DNA of 64,000 bases. Origin: Muribaculaceae bacterium (lineage in GTDB: Bacteria > Bacteroidota > Bacteroidia > Bacteroidales > Muribaculaceae). The notes below the pieces were generated by a model. The model was given only the letters and a program-made list of their open reading frames with translations, was not told the origin of the DNA and did not search any database. A program made the translations under genes and the position numbers. The stretch lies in the NCBI GenBank assembly GCA_017557665.1, contig JAFYYI010000040.1, forward strand, positions 1-64,000, read 5' to 3'. Shown here piece after piece: positions 24,031 to 31,330 of this stretch. Position 1 is the first letter of the stretch, and each line of letters opens with the position of its first letter.

Positions 24031-25911
24031 ATGAAAAACACATTATATAATAATATAGAACAAGTGCTGGCCGAGAACGAGCGGCGCAACGCCAACCGCA
24101 TCCAGGCCAGCTATGACCCGCTCACGGGCGTGGGCTGCTGGGGAGACAGGGTTGAAGCGGCGGGATGCCGGGTGCCACGGGCTGTCATCGACAACTGCCC
24201 TGACTACCTGTCGCTCCCGCCGTTGGAGCAAGAGCGCCAGCGCGTGAAGGAGGATTTCGAGTTCTGGTGTGCACGATGCGTGACCATCAAGGACAAGATG
24301 AACTCACAGAATGTGCCGCTGGTGCTCAATCGTCCGCAACGCCGACTGCTGGCTGTGATGGAGGAGCAACGCACGGCGGGAAAACCAGTGCGTGTTATCC
24401 TGCTCAAGGCCCGCCAGTGGGGAGGCTCGACCCTGGTGCAGATGTACATGGCATGGATGCAGCTGGTGAGACACAAGGGTTGGAATAGCCTCATCTGCGG
24501 CCACCTGCATGTGACAAGCAAGGCCATCAAGCGCATGTACAACCTGCTGCTCAGGCATTATCCGCGTGAACTGCTTGACGATGACGAGCCGCCGCGGTTC
24601 ACCAAGCTGGAGGGGCAACCCAATGTGCAGCAGATTGTCGCACGCGACTGTCTCTTGATTACGAGCAGCGCGCGCAGCGAGGATGCCGTGCGAGGCTTCG
24701 ACATCGCGATGGCCCACCTGAGTGAGGTAGCCTTCTGGAAAACCAGCACGATGCACAACCCCGACGACGTGGTTCGCAGCGTGTGCGGCAGCGTCGCCCT
24801 CAAGCCCGAGACGGTCGTTGTGCTGGAGTCCACGGCCGATGGCGTCGGCGACTACTTTCACGACGAGTGGCTGCGGGCCGAGATGCAGCGCAGCGACAAG
24901 GTGCCGGTGTTCGTGCCATGGCAGGAAATCGATATCTATCGCAAGGCCGTCGATGATGCCGAGGCGTTGTGGAACGAGATGGACGACTATGAGCGCGACC
25001 TGTGGAATGAGGGCTGCACCCTGGAGCAGATCAATTGGTACCACCACAAGCGGCGCGAGTATCGTGAGCAGTCCCTGATGATGGCTGAGTACCCGACAAC
25101 GCCGACCGAGGCCTTTGTGGCCACGGGCAGCTGCCCCTTTGCCAGCGAGCATCTCGACAAGTTGGAGAAAGGATGCGCCCTGGCTCCGGTCTTCACTGGC
25201 GACATCAAGGGCAATGGCCCGCGCGGCATCGAAGCCAAGCGCGGCATTCACCTCGTGGCCGAGAAACAGGGCTTGCTGCGCATCTGGGAAATGCCAGAGC
25301 GTGGCGGTCCCTCGAGGGTGAAATATATGGTCGTGGTGGACGTGGGCGGCAGGTCGCACGGCAGTGACTACTCGGTGATTGCCGTGTGGCGCGTGCGCGA
25401 CGACAGGGGCAAGGACGTCGTCGTGGCGCAATGGCGTGGCCACATCGACCATGATCAGTTGGCATGGAAGTCGATGCAGTTGGCCGTGATGTACAACGAT
25501 GCCCTGCTTGTCGTCGAGAGCAACACCCTCACCAACGAGGCCGCGCGGGCGGGCGAGAGCGACTACATTCTGGCCAATGTGTCGGCGGTTTATGGCAACA
25601 TCTACAAGCGCGAGTCGGGACAACTGGGATTCCATACCAACATCAAGACCAAGCGCGCCGCCATCGATGCCCTGATTGCCGCGCTCAGGGACCGCACCTA
25701 TGTTGAACGTGACCGCGACGCGGTCATCGAGATGCGTGACTATGAGGACCGCGGCCGGTGCTATGCCGCGCGCCCCGGCAAGCACGACGACATCCTGATG
25801 ACACGTGCCATCGGCTTGCTGTTACTCGACGACAAGCGGATTTTTCCACGCAACCAGGAACGGCCCGACCCCTCGTTTGCCACCGACTACTGGATAACCA
25901 ACCCGATTTGA
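24031..25911 (+). CDS. Phage large terminase subunit (TerL), isolated
   Basis: A 626-residue terminase-type packaging motor. In the ATPase half, the Walker A-like LLKARQWGGST lies at 125-135, a Walker B/catalytic Glu block MAHLSEVAFW at 227-236 (E232), and the coupling motif VLESTADG at 264-271. In the RNase H-like nuclease half, KYMVVVDVGGRSHGSDYSVIAVW gives Asp437, LLVVESNT gives Glu496 and GKHDDILMT gives Asp586/587. All active residues appear intact and the length is full. No small terminase, portal, capsid, integrase or lysis gene lies nearby. The gene is either a conserved remnant or has been kept for another role. The start MKNTLY is chosen because the upstream in-frame extension lies inside the preceding gene. 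Confidence 0.85.
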   Translation: MKNTLYNNIEQVLAENERRNANRIQASYDPLTGVGCWGDRVEAAGCRVPRAVIDNCPDYLSLPPLEQERQRVKEDFEFWCARCVTIKDKMNSQNVPLVLNRPQRRLLAVMEEQRTAGKPVRVILLKARQWGGSTLVQMYMAWMQLVRHKGWNSLICGHLHVTSKAIKRMYNLLLRHYPRELLDDDEPPRFTKLEGQPNVQQIVARDCLLITSSARSEDAVRGFDIAMAHLSEVAFWKTSTMHNPDDVVRSVCGSVALKPETVVVLESTADGVGDYFHDEWLRAEMQRSDKVPVFVPWQEIDIYRKAVDDAEALWNEMDDYERDLWNEGCTLEQINWYHHKRREYREQSLMMAEYPTTPTEAFVATGSCPFASEHLDKLEKGCALAPVFTGDIKGNGPRGIEAKRGIHLVAEKQGLLRIWEMPERGGPSRVKYMVVVDVGGRSHGSDYSVIAVWRVRDDRGKDVVVAQWRGHIDHDQLAWKSMQLAVMYNDALLVVESNTLTNEAARAGESDYILANVSAVYGNIYKRESGQLGFHTNIKTKRAAIDALIAALRDRTYVERDRDAVIEMRDYEDRGRCYAARPGKHDDILMTRAIGLLLLDDKRIFPRNQERPDPSFATDYWITNPI

Positions 25912-25982
25912 TAGAGTGCGGCAGCCGCGATTCCTTTGATGGCATCCGCAAGCATGGAGTCGTGGCTTGTGAGGCGGCAGGA

Positions 25983-26048
25983 TAAGGGTGCGGCAAAACT
26001 CCACTTGACTCAGTGTCAATCGGCCTAACGGCCGAGAAATCAAAAAAA
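25983..26048 (+). repeat. Partial copy of the MITE-like element of 31.0 kb
   Basis: These 66 bases match 31002-31067 at most positions, including TTGACTCAG, the hairpin TCGGCC-TAAC-GGCCGA and AGAAATCAAAAAAA. The right inverted end is missing here. The 375-base gap from 25912 to 26286 holds this fragment, the CCGCCC repeat and a terminator. Confidence 0.75.
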
Positions 26049-26170
26049 ATATATTTGAATCAAGAAAAAATGGCAATGATATAGATGTTGGCACTGTAAC
26101 CGAATGTCGCTACTACTCCATGCAGGGCATGGAAAAATAAAAGAAAATAAATTTGAAATTCATTATCTGT

Positions 26171-26196
26171 TCAATTTCCCGCCCGTAGGGCGGTAT
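26171..26196. repeat. Dispersed CCGCCC/GGGCGG hairpin repeat, copy 2
   Basis: Inverted copy of 1640-1665; 25 of 26 bases agree, the difference being in the triloop. Confidence 0.75.
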
Positions 26197-26228
26197 GTAA
26201 CTGATGAGCCAACTGTTATGTCATTGCA

Positions 26229-26263
26229 CAAAAAAAAGCCACAGGCTATTGCCCGTGGCTTTT
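26229..26263 (-). terminator. Terminator of the secreted protein gene at 26287
   Basis: On the minus strand AAAAGCCAC and GTGGCTTTT pair around GGC/GCC, followed by a run of seven U. Confidence 0.85.
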
Positions 26264-26286
26264 ATTGTCGCTTGTGAAGTAATTGC

Positions 26287-27267
26287 TTACTTGATCACCT
26301 TGCAGGTGTTGGTGGTACCATCGTTGTAGGTGGTCACCTTGATGTTAACACCGTCGAAGGGAACTTCGCTCTCCATACCGGCAACGTTGTAGTACTTCAC
26401 GCTGCTGATGGTCTTCTGAGCCAGGTTGTCAACAACGCTGGTGCTACCGAACAGGTTAACGCGGGTATAGCGCTGGAAACGCTGGGTCTCCAAGTTACCA
26501 CCCTCGCCATAGAAGAAGCGGTACTCATTGGGCTCCCACTTGGGCTCAACCTTCAGAGGTTCGGTCAGACCGAACTCCTGGTTGGCGATAATCATGTCAG
26601 CGAGACGAGTCTCAGCCTCAGCCTGGTTGGTGTTCTGCAGGAAGAGACCAATCAGGGTAGCGTCTTTCTTCAGAGCGCCCTGGTTTTTGTACTTGCTGGC
26701 GTTCTTAGCCGAGAAGTGAGTACCATAGGCATTCACGTTGGTGAGAATCAAAGTGTAAACGTCATAGGTGATGCCGTCAACAACTTTGGTAGAGCCCTTC
26801 TTCTCATATTTGAAGAGAGCGTTGCTGGGGAGACGATCGCCCTGAGCAAACATCACTTCCTCACCCTCGTCATCTTCCATGTTGATCATCTTAATGGTCT
26901 GGGGAAGATAGAGGTCGCATTGGAACGAGCTGTAAGTGATCTCGTTGTACAGGTCACCTGCCGAGTTGTAGGGAATGGGAGGCAGAGCCTGAACCTTCTC
27001 GTTCAGATAAATCTCGTCGTCATTGAGATACAGCCAAACGGTTTGGGGAGTACCGGCCTTGAAGCTGACTACGTTGTCGTAGGTCTTCATGTCGCCCATG
27101 TCGGCATAGTCACCACGTACGAAGAAGTGGTCAGCGGTAGCTTGACCAGTCATAGCGGGGCTGCCATCATCGAGGACTGCCAACTCACCATTTGCTTGAT
27201 CATCGGCGTAAGCAGACATGCTAAACGATGCTAAAGCAGCAAGAAGAAGTAAATTTCTAATCTTCAT
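26287..27267 (-). CDS. Secreted protein with C-terminal sorting-like module
   Basis: A 326-residue protein. Signal peptide about 1-21 (MKIRNLLLLAALASFSMSAYA). The body (about 22-255) contains cohesin-like strand patterns, for example VVSFKAGTPQTVWLYLNDDEIYLNEKVQ followed by QCDLYLPQTIKMINMEDDEGEEVMF. The tail KTISSVKYYNVAGMESEV...KVTTYNDGTTNTCKVIK is the same module that ends the proteins at 2563 and 36777. The possible cohesin-like fold, in a genome with dockerin proteins, is interesting but weak. Codon use is skewed to a few codons, suggesting strong expression. A promoter lies 183 bases upstream, leaving a long structured leader. Confidence 0.75.
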   Translation of the reverse strand: MKIRNLLLLAALASFSMSAYADDQANGELAVLDDGSPAMTGQATADHFFVRGDYADMGDMKTYDNVVSFKAGTPQTVWLYLNDDEIYLNEKVQALPPIPYNSAGDLYNEITYSSFQCDLYLPQTIKMINMEDDEGEEVMFAQGDRLPSNALFKYEKKGSTKVVDGITYDVYTLILTNVNAYGTHFSAKNASKYKNQGALKKDATLIGLFLQNTNQAEAETRLADMIIANQEFGLTEPLKVEPKWEPNEYRFFYGEGGNLETQRFQRYTRVNLFGSTSVVDNLAQKTISSVKYYNVAGMESEVPFDGVNIKVTTYNDGTTNTCKVIK

Positions 27268-27449
27268 AATTAAATGAGTTAAATTGTTAGTAATAATGTT
27301 AATTAATATTGTTTGTTATTTCTTGTTTTTTGTTCATTGGGTTTAGTGCCTCACATTCCGAAACGGAAGGTAAGGCTCGTTGCTCAACAAAATGTTGAAA
27401 ATGAGGAGCTTGTGCGGAAAAACCGCATTTCCTCCCGCTTTTCAGACTA

Positions 27450-27480
27450 CAATATTACTAACTTTTTTTGAACTGGCAAA
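27450..27480 (-). promoter_or_regulatory. Promoter and long leader of the secreted protein gene at 26287
   Basis: TTTG (27480-27477), 19 bases, TAATATTG (27457-27450) on the minus strand. The leader of about 175 nt holds the hairpins TGCGG-AAAAA-CCGCA (27413-27427) and TTCCG-AAA-CGGAA (27356-27368). It could be regulatory; no known riboswitch is recognised. Confidence 0.6.
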
Positions 27481-27692
27481 ATTTTTTTGAAAAATCGGCA
27501 AAAAAAACTATTAACAACCCCGTCAGACAACGGAATAATGCCTGTTGATTGAAGACGCCTTTGCCATGGATTCCACACTTGCCGGAACCCTGCAATGATG
27601 CCGAAAAAATGAGATGATGATTGGCTGGAAACCAAGGGTGCCGTTTGCCGCAATTGGCGGCCGACAGGAATCGAAAAGTAGTGGCGGCAGGC

Positions 27693-27830
27693 TCACTTGG
27701 GGCGCTTCGTCGGCATGCCGGTGAGCTTGACCAGGCGGCGGAATCGCTTGTACCATCCTGGACGGGCGGCAGGACGGAGCTTGGGAATGCGTCCCGTGGG
27801 ACGTCCGGTGCCAATGGGTTTCTTGATCAT
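27693..27830 (-). CDS. Small basic protein, 45 aa, coupled to DUF6048
   Basis: A 45-residue open frame starting MIKKPIGTGRPTGRIPKLRP and ending MPTKRPK. By my count it has 16 Lys/Arg and no acidic residues. Its ATG overlaps the DUF6048 stop as ATGA (27827-27830), the same junction that joins the three genes upstream, which is the main reason to believe it is translated. It could bind RNA or the ribosome because of its charge; I do not recognise a family. After its stop, 27481-27692 shows nothing I can name. Confidence 0.6.
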   Translation of the reverse strand: MIKKPIGTGRPTGRIPKLRPAARPGWYKRFRRLVKLTGMPTKRPK

Positions 27831-28714
27831 GGCTCTGATGGTTTGATGTCCTTGTTGCGATGGAGTGGGAGGGAGTAGCTGAGGCCCAGTGTGAAACCCA
27901 GCGAACTCTTGCGCGGGCCGTAACCGGGTATGAACCAGGGCCGTGAATGCTCACTCTTGCCATAGTTGAAAATGCCGTGGTAGCGAATCATCCATCCCAT
28001 CGACAGGGGGCCGAACAGCCTGACCTTGAGGCCGACGCCGGCTTCTCCCCACAGGGCATGGGAGTGCTCACCGCGCATGTCAAAGATCTTGCCCTCGCGC
28101 CAGTAGCTGTTCACATAGGTGATGTCGGTAACGTCATAAGAGAAAGTGCTGTAGCCCAGCCTGATACCTATCAGCGCCTGGTAATCGGGACTGTTCTTGA
28201 ACGTGAGGTTGTAGTTGGCGCCCACCTTGAAGTAGGGGGAGGGCTTGCCACGGTAGGTGAAGTTCATGTCGTCGGGCCTGTTTTTGGCCCAACCCAGGCC
28301 CACTTCGATGGTGGGCTGGAGGCGGTTCCACATGTTGAGCGTGGCGTTCACGTCGGCGCTGGCATAACTTTGACCCAATGCCATGAACAGCGGCTCCACA
28401 AAATTGACACCAATGGACAGGTCGGTCAACAGCGGGTAGCGTTTGTACACGCGCCGCAGCGAGTCGCGACGGGCCTCGGCAATGGCGGCAGCGCTGTCAC
28501 CGCTGATGTATTGCTGGATGATTTTCTCGTCGGTGCCCTTGGGGGGCGGCTGCACGCGGTTGGTCTCGGGCTTGACAGGCGTGACGTGGCGCTTGTCGGG
28601 CTCCTGCGCTCCGGCAGCCGTGGCGATGAGTATCGCGATGACCAGGAGCAACCATCGTCCGCTGGAGAGGTTGCGCAAGGTCAATGCCATGATATGTCGC
28701 TGGGGCTGTCTCAT
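27827..28714 (-). CDS. DUF6048 family outer-membrane-like protein
   Basis: A 295-residue exported protein of unknown function conserved in Bacteroidales. An N-terminal membrane-targeting segment (SGRWLLLVIAILIATAAGAQ) is followed by a Pro-rich linker (PVKPETNRVQPPPKGTDEK). A small barrel-like body follows from about 115: YPLLTDLSIGVNFVEPLF, PTIEVGLGWAKNRPDDMNFTYRGKPSPYFKVGANYNL, AGVGLKVRLFGPLSMGWMIRYH and WFIPGYG, all characteristic of DUF6048. The start at 28714 is chosen because it overlaps the previous stop as ATGA; a start at 28690 (MALTLRN) also fits the signal peptide. Confidence 0.78.
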   Translation of the reverse strand: MRQPQRHIMALTLRNLSSGRWLLLVIAILIATAAGAQEPDKRHVTPVKPETNRVQPPPKGTDEKIIQQYISGDSAAAIAEARRDSLRRVYKRYPLLTDLSIGVNFVEPLFMALGQSYASADVNATLNMWNRLQPTIEVGLGWAKNRPDDMNFTYRGKPSPYFKVGANYNLTFKNSPDYQALIGIRLGYSTFSYDVTDITYVNSYWREGKIFDMRGEHSHALWGEAGVGLKVRLFGPLSMGWMIRYHGIFNYGKSEHSRPWFIPGYGPRKSSLGFTLGLSYSLPLHRNKDIKPSEP

Positions 28715-29205
28715 TGGTTGAAAGCGGTGAAATAGATGCGCAGCGACGGGGTGCGCGAGTTGGTGATCAAGTTGTTGAGCAGTACCACCGAGTCGATGGC
28801 GTGGGTGGTGGTGCTCACGTGGTTGATCTTGAAGTTGAACATGGCGCCGCACTCGATGGAGTGGAAATACTCAATCGGCTGATAATCAAAGGTGATGGTG
28901 TCGTGAAAGTTGACCAGGGCGGTGCCGCGGTAGACCCATCGCGTGATGGCATATCTCGTGGTGGTGGCGCTCGCTTGCAAGGGCAGGTAAACCTCACTGA
29001 GCGCGGCCGAGTCGGTGAGCAGGCTGTCGCCCGGCACGCCGATGCCCATGATGGTCAGTCCGCCCACGGTCGTCTGGCTGCCGCCCTCATAGCAGGTCGC
29101 CAGCGGCAGGCTGCTGCCGTTGTCGTGACAGCTGTCGTCGCTGCACGACGTGACGAGGGCCAACGTCAGCAGCAGGCACGTGATGATGTGTGGCAGACGC
29201 CTCAT
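28711..29205 (-). CDS. DUF6452 family lipoprotein
   Basis: A 164-residue lipoprotein with signal LLLTLALVTSC (Cys21). The body has the order seen in DUF6452 proteins: GVPGDSLLTDSAALSEVYLPLQASATTTRYAI, then FHDTITFDYQPIEYFHSIECGAMFNFKI, and a short end. Function unknown. It is joined to its neighbours by ATGA overlaps at both ends (29202-29205 and 28711-28714), and DUF6452 next to DUF6048 is a recurrent pair in Bacteroidales, so the two products probably work together in the envelope. Confidence 0.8.
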   Translation of the reverse strand: MRRLPHIITCLLLTLALVTSCSDDSCHDNGSSLPLATCYEGGSQTTVGGLTIMGIGVPGDSLLTDSAALSEVYLPLQASATTTRYAITRWVYRGTALVNFHDTITFDYQPIEYFHSIECGAMFNFKINHVSTTTHAIDSVVLLNNLITNSRTPSLRIYFTAFNQ

Positions 29206-30275
29206 TGCTGCTCCAGGTTGATGGTGAGGGGCTCTTCTTTGAAGGTGTGTTGAGTTTCCTTAGGCAGCTGGTCGATGCGCGAGCGCTGCGGCAGGGCGGT
29301 GGTTGTGGCGGCAATGTCGGTGTCGTCGGTCTCATCCCCGATTTCATAGTGGTTGCGGTCGTTGCTGTGACGGATGATGAGCTCTCCCAGGAAACCCGTG
29401 AGGAACAGCTGTGTACCCAGCAGCATCGACGTCAAGGCCAGGTAGAAGTAGGGCGAGTCGGTGACCAGGCGGTAGCTCTGGCCAGTGTACATGCTGTAGA
29501 GCTTGTGGCCGCCCACATAGATGACCGCGATGACACCCAAGAGGAACATCAGGCTGCCCAGCAGGCCAAAGAAGTGCATCGGCTTGACACCGAATTTGGC
29601 CTGGAACCAGAGCGTCAGCAGGTCGAGGTAGCCGTTGACGAAACGGTCGAGGCCGAACTTGGTCGTGCCGTACTTGCGGGCGCGGTGCTTGACCTCCTTC
29701 TCGCCGATGCGGGTGAAGCCGGCATTCTTGGCCAGGTAGGGCACATAGCGGTGCATGTCGCCATACACCTCGATGTGCTTGACAACGTCGAGGCGGTAGG
29801 CCTTGAGGCCGCAGTTGAAGTCGTGCAGGTTGTGGATGCCGCTCACGCGACGGGCGGTGGCATTGAACAGCTTGGTGGGCAGCGTCTTGCTCAACGGGTC
29901 GTAACGTTTCTTCTTCCAGCCGCTCACCAGGTCGTAGCCGTCCTCGGTGATCATGCGGTAGAGTTCGGGTATCTCGTCAGGACTGTCCTGCAGGTCGGCG
30001 TCCATGGTGATGACCACATCGCCTTGAGCCTTGATGAAACCTGTGTTGAGCGCCGGAGACTTGCCGTAGTTGCGGCGGAAGGACACGCCCTTCAGCCTGG
30101 GGTTGCCGGCGTGCAGCGACTTGATGACCTCCCACGAGTTGTCGGTGCTGCCATCGTTGATGAACAGCACTTCGTAGGTGAAATTGTTCTCGTCCATGAC
30201 ACGCTCAATCCACTTCGCAAGTTCGGGAAGCGACTCGGCTTCGTTATACAAGGGTACGACTACTGAAATGTCCAT
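29202..30275 (-). CDS. Family 2 glycosyltransferase, GtrB/polyprenyl-phosphate type
   Basis: A 357-residue membrane glycosyltransferase. The GT2 domain covers about 1-225: MDISVVVPLYNEAESLP, FINDGSTDNSWEVI and the DxD-like ITMDADLQDSPDEIPELYRM, with DFNCGLKAYRLDVV further on. Two or more membrane helices lie at about 240-320 (FGLLGSLMFLLGVIAVIYVGG; YFYLALTSMLLGTQLFLTGFLGELII), as in GtrB/DPM-like enzymes that load a sugar onto undecaprenyl phosphate. A short cytosolic tail follows. It is 49 bases after the DUF4199 gene. The sugar is unknown. Confidence 0.88.
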   Translation of the reverse strand: MDISVVVPLYNEAESLPELAKWIERVMDENNFTYEVLFINDGSTDNSWEVIKSLHAGNPRLKGVSFRRNYGKSPALNTGFIKAQGDVVITMDADLQDSPDEIPELYRMITEDGYDLVSGWKKKRYDPLSKTLPTKLFNATARRVSGIHNLHDFNCGLKAYRLDVVKHIEVYGDMHRYVPYLAKNAGFTRIGEKEVKHRARKYGTTKFGLDRFVNGYLDLLTLWFQAKFGVKPMHFFGLLGSLMFLLGVIAVIYVGGHKLYSMYTGQSYRLVTDSPYFYLALTSMLLGTQLFLTGFLGELIIRHSNDRNHYEIGDETDDTDIAATTTALPQRSRIDQLPKETQHTFKEEPLTINLEQQ

Positions 30276-30324
30276 TTCTTTATCTATGCTGATTGTTGTT
30301 AATTATCTTAATACTGAATGAAGG

Positions 30325-30870
30325 TCACTGTTGCCGGTTACGGCGGCGGTTCTTGATAGTACGGCGGGCTATCGCAGCGGTGATGGCACTCAGCACCGAA
30401 CCGCCGAAGGTGATGAACCAGAAGGCATTGAACACCGATTCGATGGGCGTGGGCATCATGCGCTTGTCAATCATCATCTGCAACGTTTTCACCACTTCGC
30501 CGTCACGCCACTCGGGAATCGCCTGATAGGCCTTGATGGCGGCTTGCGCCTGCTCGTACATGAAGTTCGGCCTGACGTATGTCAACACGAGGTAGACGAA
30601 CAGGCTGGCCAGCACGGTGCCCAGGATGAACAACATGATCCCCAGCATCCACAGGCCGGCATGCTCGGTGAAGCCGTCGTCGATGATGAACTTGCGGCGC
30701 TGGAAATAATAGACCACAAGCGGCGTGCACAGCATGAGGATGATTGAAATCAAATTCAACGGGATGAACCAGTCGGCAAAGATCATCGACATCGCTATGC
30801 ATGTCAAGTAAAGGCCGAAGGGAATGCCCCACTCGGCTGCCAGTTGATAGATGCTCTTCTTTTCCTCCAT
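30325..30870 (-). CDS. DUF4199 membrane protein
   Basis: A 181-residue membrane protein with four helices: about 15-32, 38-58 (LISIILMLCTPLVVYYFQ), 72-98 (WMLGIMLFILGTVLASLFVYLVL) and 148-168 (FNAFWFITFGGSVLSAITAAI). Between the last two lies a soluble segment with EQAQAAIKAYQAIPEW. This matches DUF4199, which is often next to a GtrB-type transferase in Bacteroidales. The start at 30870 is set by a -7 box TATCTTTG (30889-30882), which leaves an almost leaderless message; the upstream in-frame extension is rejected. Function unknown. Confidence 0.8.
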   Translation of the reverse strand: MEEKKSIYQLAAEWGIPFGLYLTCIAMSMIFADWFIPLNLISIILMLCTPLVVYYFQRRKFIIDDGFTEHAGLWMLGIMLFILGTVLASLFVYLVLTYVRPNFMYEQAQAAIKAYQAIPEWRDGEVVKTLQMMIDKRMMPTPIESVFNAFWFITFGGSVLSAITAAIARRTIKNRRRNRQQ

Positions 30871-31003
30871 AATCCAAACTGCAAAGATACGAATTATTAT
30901 TGATACGGCCGACCAAAAGCCGCTAAAAATGATTAAACGGGGATTTTTGCCCTTGCCCTTGACCTTTTGGGGATGCGGTCCACTCGGCCATGCGGCTTCC
31001 TTA

Positions 31004-31185
31004 AGGGTGTTGCAAAACACCACTTGACTCAGTTTTAATCGGCCTGATAGCCGAGAAATCAAAAAAAGTAATTGAATCGAAAATAAACAGTTTTATTAAT
31101 AATTATGTTTGATTTGGCTACACCGAGCTAAAGGTTCTCGCACGTAGCGCGATTATTGACAAGGTCAAGAGTTTTGCAGCACCCT
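31004..31185. mobile_element. MITE-like element, 182 bp
   Basis: The left end AGGGTGTTGCAAAAC...CTTGAC (31004-31027) is the inverted match of the right end GTCAAG-AGTTTTGCAGCACCCT (31164-31185). No gene lies inside. The left 66 bases recur at 25983-26048. I cannot see a clear target-site duplication. The 460-base gap 30871-31330 otherwise holds the HTCS promoter. Confidence 0.6.
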
Positions 31186-31292
31186 CGGTCCTATGGGGCA
31201 GTGCAGGCGGCGTGAACAGCCTGAAAACGGGCATTTGCGGGCTTTTTGGCGAAAAAAGATGAAAAATGGCCAGTCATTCAGATAAAATAGTC

Positions 31293-31300
31293 TATTTTTG
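31293..31300 (+). promoter_or_regulatory. -7 box of the hybrid sensor kinase gene
   Basis: TATTTTTG fits TAnnTTTG and lies 30 bases before the chosen ATG. No TTTG is seen at the -33 distance, which may mean an activator is needed. Confidence 0.4.
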
Positions 31301-31330
31301 CAAGCGTAATCGTGTTTAGAATTGCTTGTG

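Noticed and set aside
24304..25785. Long open frame antisense to TerL, and similar antisense frames over the glp genes (13616-14878, 9152-10420, 6000-7223)
   Set aside because: All lie opposite genes with conserved motifs and have His/Gln/Val-rich low-information products typical of antisense shadows.
27523..27963. A 146-codon minus-strand frame over the end of DUF6048
   Set aside because: It is out of frame with both the DUF6048 gene and the 45-aa gene, and its product is low-complexity; the ATGA-linked 45-aa frame is the better reading.
31322..31330. TTG start of the hybrid sensor kinase
   Set aside because: ATG at 31331 follows nine bases later in frame and begins a normal signal sequence.
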